Source: an uncultured Ectothiorhodospiraceae bacterium | GTDB lineage: Bacteria > Pseudomonadota > Gammaproteobacteria > S012-40 | NCBI GenBank assembly: GCA_945787715.1 | Contig: CALZJE010000031.1 | Coordinates: 1-37,749, forward strand | DNA length: 37,749 bases | Direction: 5' to 3' | Shown here: in pieces, positions 35,797 to 37,749 of the stretch | Position numbering within the stretch: the stretch's first letter is position 1 | How the letters are laid out: each line of letters begins with the position of its first letter | Translations under genes and position numbers: made by a program | The notes under the pieces: generated by a model | The model's database searches: none | Seen by the model: only the letters and a program-made list of their open reading frames with translations | Told to the model about the DNA's origin: nothing

Positions 35797-36824
35797 GCCT
35801 ATACACACCTAGCTCGCCACATTTCCACGCGAACAACAGTGTTACTCAAATAATGCTGAAGGTTGTGTATGCATTAATTCCGGGAATATTGCTCTATGTA
35901 TTATTCTTCGGCTTCGGCATTGTTATGAATTTGCTCATCGCGGTTGTCACAGCTTTAACTTGTGAAGCTTTGATATTGAAGCTTCGAAAACGACCAATAA
36001 TACCGTTTCTCACCGATGGCAGCGCATTAGTGACAGCCGTGTTGCTCGCGCTTTCCGTCCCCAGTATCGCCCCTTGGTGGATAATATTTATCGGTACTGC
36101 ATTTGCGATAATTATTGCAAAACATCTTTATGGAGGCTTGGGCTACAACCCCTTTAATCCTGCAATGGTAGCCTATGCCATGCTGCTTATATCTTTCCCA
36201 TTACAGATGACTACTTGGCCACTTCCGCTAAGCAACAGCAACGATTATCTGGGATTAGTGGACAGCTTTGTTATTAGCTTTTTCGATACTGCATCAGCTG
36301 GGTTTGCGATCGATGCTATTTCTGGTGCAACACCATTAGACTACTTAAAAAGTCAGTTAGGCCTTGAGCAATCGGTTTCACAAATTATGCAAAGTAGTGC
36401 TAATTTTGGGTTGCTCGGCGGCTCGGGATTTGAATGGGTGAATATTGCATTTCTGGCAGGTGGCATCTGGTTGATGAAAAAAAAAATCATCAGCTGGCAT
36501 ATCCCTGTTGCCACTATAAGCAGCCTTATCATTCTTGCATTTATTTTTTATATCTATAATTCTGAGCAATATGCGTCTCCATTTTTTCATCTATTCACTG
36601 GCGCCACAATTTTATGCGCTTTTTTCATCGCAACAGACCCAGTGAGTGCAGCCACAACGCCGCGTGGTAAAATATTTTACGGAGTGGGTATCGGCATTTT
36701 AATATTCGTTATACGTAACTGGGGTGGCTACCCAGATGCAGTAGCATTTGCAGTGCTTATAATGAATATGTGCGCACCGACTATCGACTACTATACAAAA
36801 CCCAAACCCTATGGCCATCGATAA
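35793..36824 (+). CDS. rsxD: Electron transport complex subunit RsxD/RnfD
   Basis: A 343-residue membrane flavoprotein of the RnfD/NqrB family with about nine helices. SPHFHANNSVTQIMLKVVYALIPG, LTDGSALVTAVLLALSVPS, GGLGYNPFNPAMVAYAMLL and ATDPVSAATTPRGKI are conserved motifs. FMN is covalently linked through a threonine, here T180 in SGATPLD. It sits between rsxC and rsxG, overlapping them by 4 and 14 bases. Confidence 0.96.
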   Translation: MSLYTPSSPHFHANNSVTQIMLKVVYALIPGILLYVLFFGFGIVMNLLIAVVTALTCEALILKLRKRPIIPFLTDGSALVTAVLLALSVPSIAPWWIIFIGTAFAIIIAKHLYGGLGYNPFNPAMVAYAMLLISFPLQMTTWPLPLSNSNDYLGLVDSFVISFFDTASAGFAIDAISGATPLDYLKSQLGLEQSVSQIMQSSANFGLLGGSGFEWVNIAFLAGGIWLMKKKIISWHIPVATISSLIILAFIFYIYNSEQYASPFFHLFTGATILCAFFIATDPVSAATTPRGKIFYGVGIGILIFVIRNWGGYPDAVAFAVLIMNMCAPTIDYYTKPKPYGHR

Positions 36825-37467
36825 ATTAGATTTAAAGAAAAATGTACTTAGTGCAGGTAAGTCGCTGGCTGTTTTCGCCATTGTGGCCAGTGCACTTGTT
36901 GGCCTTACGTTTATTAGCACAAAAACAACAATTGAAGACAATGAGCGTGAAACTTTACTGAAAAGCCTCAACGCTCTAGTGCCAGTTGGGTATTACAACA
37001 ACGATCTTTATAAAGATAGTATCCCATTGGATACCCCGGCATTGAATTATAGAAAAAAACCCATAACAATTTACAGGGCAAGGCTTGACAATAACCCTGT
37101 GGCAGCCATCTTTAGCGTCACTGCACCAGACGGTTATAACGGTGCCATTAATATGCTTATCGCTATTAGAGCTAACGAAACTTTATCCGGTGTTCGTGTT
37201 GTTTCTCATAAAGAAACCCCCGGATTAGGCGATGCTATAGAAATTGAAAAATCCTATTGGATTAAATCATTCGACGATAAATCATTAAGCAATCCCGTCG
37301 AAAAAAAATGGCGCGTGAAAAAAGATGGTGGCGAGTTTGACCAACTAACAGGGGCGACGATAACCCCCCGGGCAATCGTCAAAATAACCAAGAAGTCACT
37401 CTTATACTTCATGGAAAATAAAGATCAAATATTTGGGGATACTAAAAATGTCACAAGTGGATTATAA
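36811..37467 (+). CDS. rsxG: Electron transport complex subunit RsxG/RnfG
   Basis: A 218-residue protein with one N-terminal membrane helix (about 16-36) and a periplasmic FMN-binding domain. [10 protein letters not shown] and the covalent FMN site T183 in [12 protein letters not shown] identify it as RnfG/NqrC type. The start at 36811 overlaps rsxD by 14 bases and its end overlaps rsxE by 20 bases, which indicates tight translational coupling of the membrane subunits. Confidence 0.96.
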   Translation: MAIDKLDLKKNVLSAGKSLAVFAIVASALVGLTFISTKTTIEDNERETLLKSLNALVPVGYYNNDLYKDSIPLDTPALNYRKKPITIYRARLDNNPVAAIFSVTAPDGYNGAINMLIAIRANETLSGVRVVSHKETPGLGDAIEIEKSYWIKSFDDKSLSNPVEKKWRVKKDGGEFDQLTGATITPRAIVKITKKSLLYFMENKDQIFGDTKNVTSGL

Positions 37468-37749
37468 AAAAATCACGGCGGATGGTTTTTGGAAAAACAA
37501 CCCTATATTCATCCAATTGCTAGGTTTATGCCCGCTACTTGCTGTTTCATCTACATTTATTAATGCACTCGGGCTCGGTATTGCTACGACGTTGGTCATG
37601 ATTGGCTCCAATGTGACTGTCTCATTAATTAGAGACCAGGTTAAACAGGAGTTGCGCATTCCCATCTTCGTCCTTGTGATTGCATCATTTGTTACCATTG
37701 TTGAGCTATCAATGAATGCATTTCTTCATGAGCTTTACCTTATCCTCGG
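37448..37749 (+). CDS. rsxE: Electron transport complex subunit RsxE/RnfE, 3' truncated by window edge
   Basis: The first 100 codons are visible, from ATG 37448. [20 protein letters not shown], then [20 protein letters not shown], then [20 protein letters not shown] match RsxE, the membrane homologue of RsxA. The frame is open at the end of the window; about half the expected length of around 230 residues is present. It overlaps rsxG by 20 bases. Confidence 0.95.
   Translation, partial: MSQVDYKKITADGFWKNNPIFIQLLGLCPLLAVSSTFINALGLGIATTLVMIGSNVTVSLIRDQVKQELRIPIFVLVIASFVTIVELSMNAFLHELYLIL

Overview
The window reads as a core-chromosome segment of a moderately AT-rich gammaproteobacterium. The protein families, gene order and operon boundaries are typical of that class. 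Markers are a class I adenylate cyclase, hemCDXY beside argH, lptM-lysA, purMN followed by a DUF3108 gene, metG divergent from apbC-dcd, and an rsx/rnf operon. Much of this order resembles Pseudomonas-type synteny, while base composition and protein details suggest a different lineage, perhaps a Piscirickettsiaceae/Thiotrichales-like marine genus. That placement is inference, not something the sequence proves.

Layout. (1) Bases 1-1290: the end of an integrated element, with a partial excisionase-like HTH gene and a tyrosine integrase abutting the 3' end of tRNA-Arg(TCG). The rest of the element lies left of the window. (2) 1384-6919, minus strand: a tightly packed cluster, DUF2066 secreted protein, PgsA-like phosphatidyltransferase, PerM/AI-2E permease, Hda and Rep, running toward the tRNA. 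(3) 7289-11029, plus strand: purM, purN, two PAP2-family membrane phosphatases and a DUF3108 periplasmic protein. (4) 11100-15467, minus strand: cyaA, lptM and lysA. (5) 15758-16603: a PAS-GGDEF protein whose active site is degenerate but whose RxxD motif is kept. (6) argH (minus) diverging from hemC-hemD-hemX-hemY (plus), closed by a strong bidirectional terminator at 22915-22944. (7) A ferredoxin-reductase flavoprotein diverging from an NAD(P)-binding epimerase-like protein. (8) A stand-alone mreB not followed by mreC/mreD, a 595-base region rich in small palindromes, a FapA/DUF342 gene and an unrecognised 80-residue acidic protein. (9) dcd-apbC (minus) divergent from metG (plus). (10) rsxABCDG and the start of rsxE, with overlapping genes, running off the right end.

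Functionally the window covers replication control (Hda, Rep), purine, lysine, arginine and haem biosynthesis, envelope functions (LptM, PAP2 phosphatases, MreB, PgsA-like enzyme), second messengers (cAMP and possibly c-di-GMP sensing) and membrane redox chemistry (Rsx/Rnf).

I found no CRISPR array, toxin-antitoxin pair, secretion system, defence island or clearly new multi-gene system. The points most worth a second look are the island edge at the tRNA, the degenerate GGDEF protein with an intact inhibitory-site motif, the solitary mreB, a 15-bp perfect palindrome inside apbC that resembles an antisense terminator, short tandem repeats near dcd and upstream of rsxA, and the small unknown acidic protein with a near-perfect ribosome binding site.
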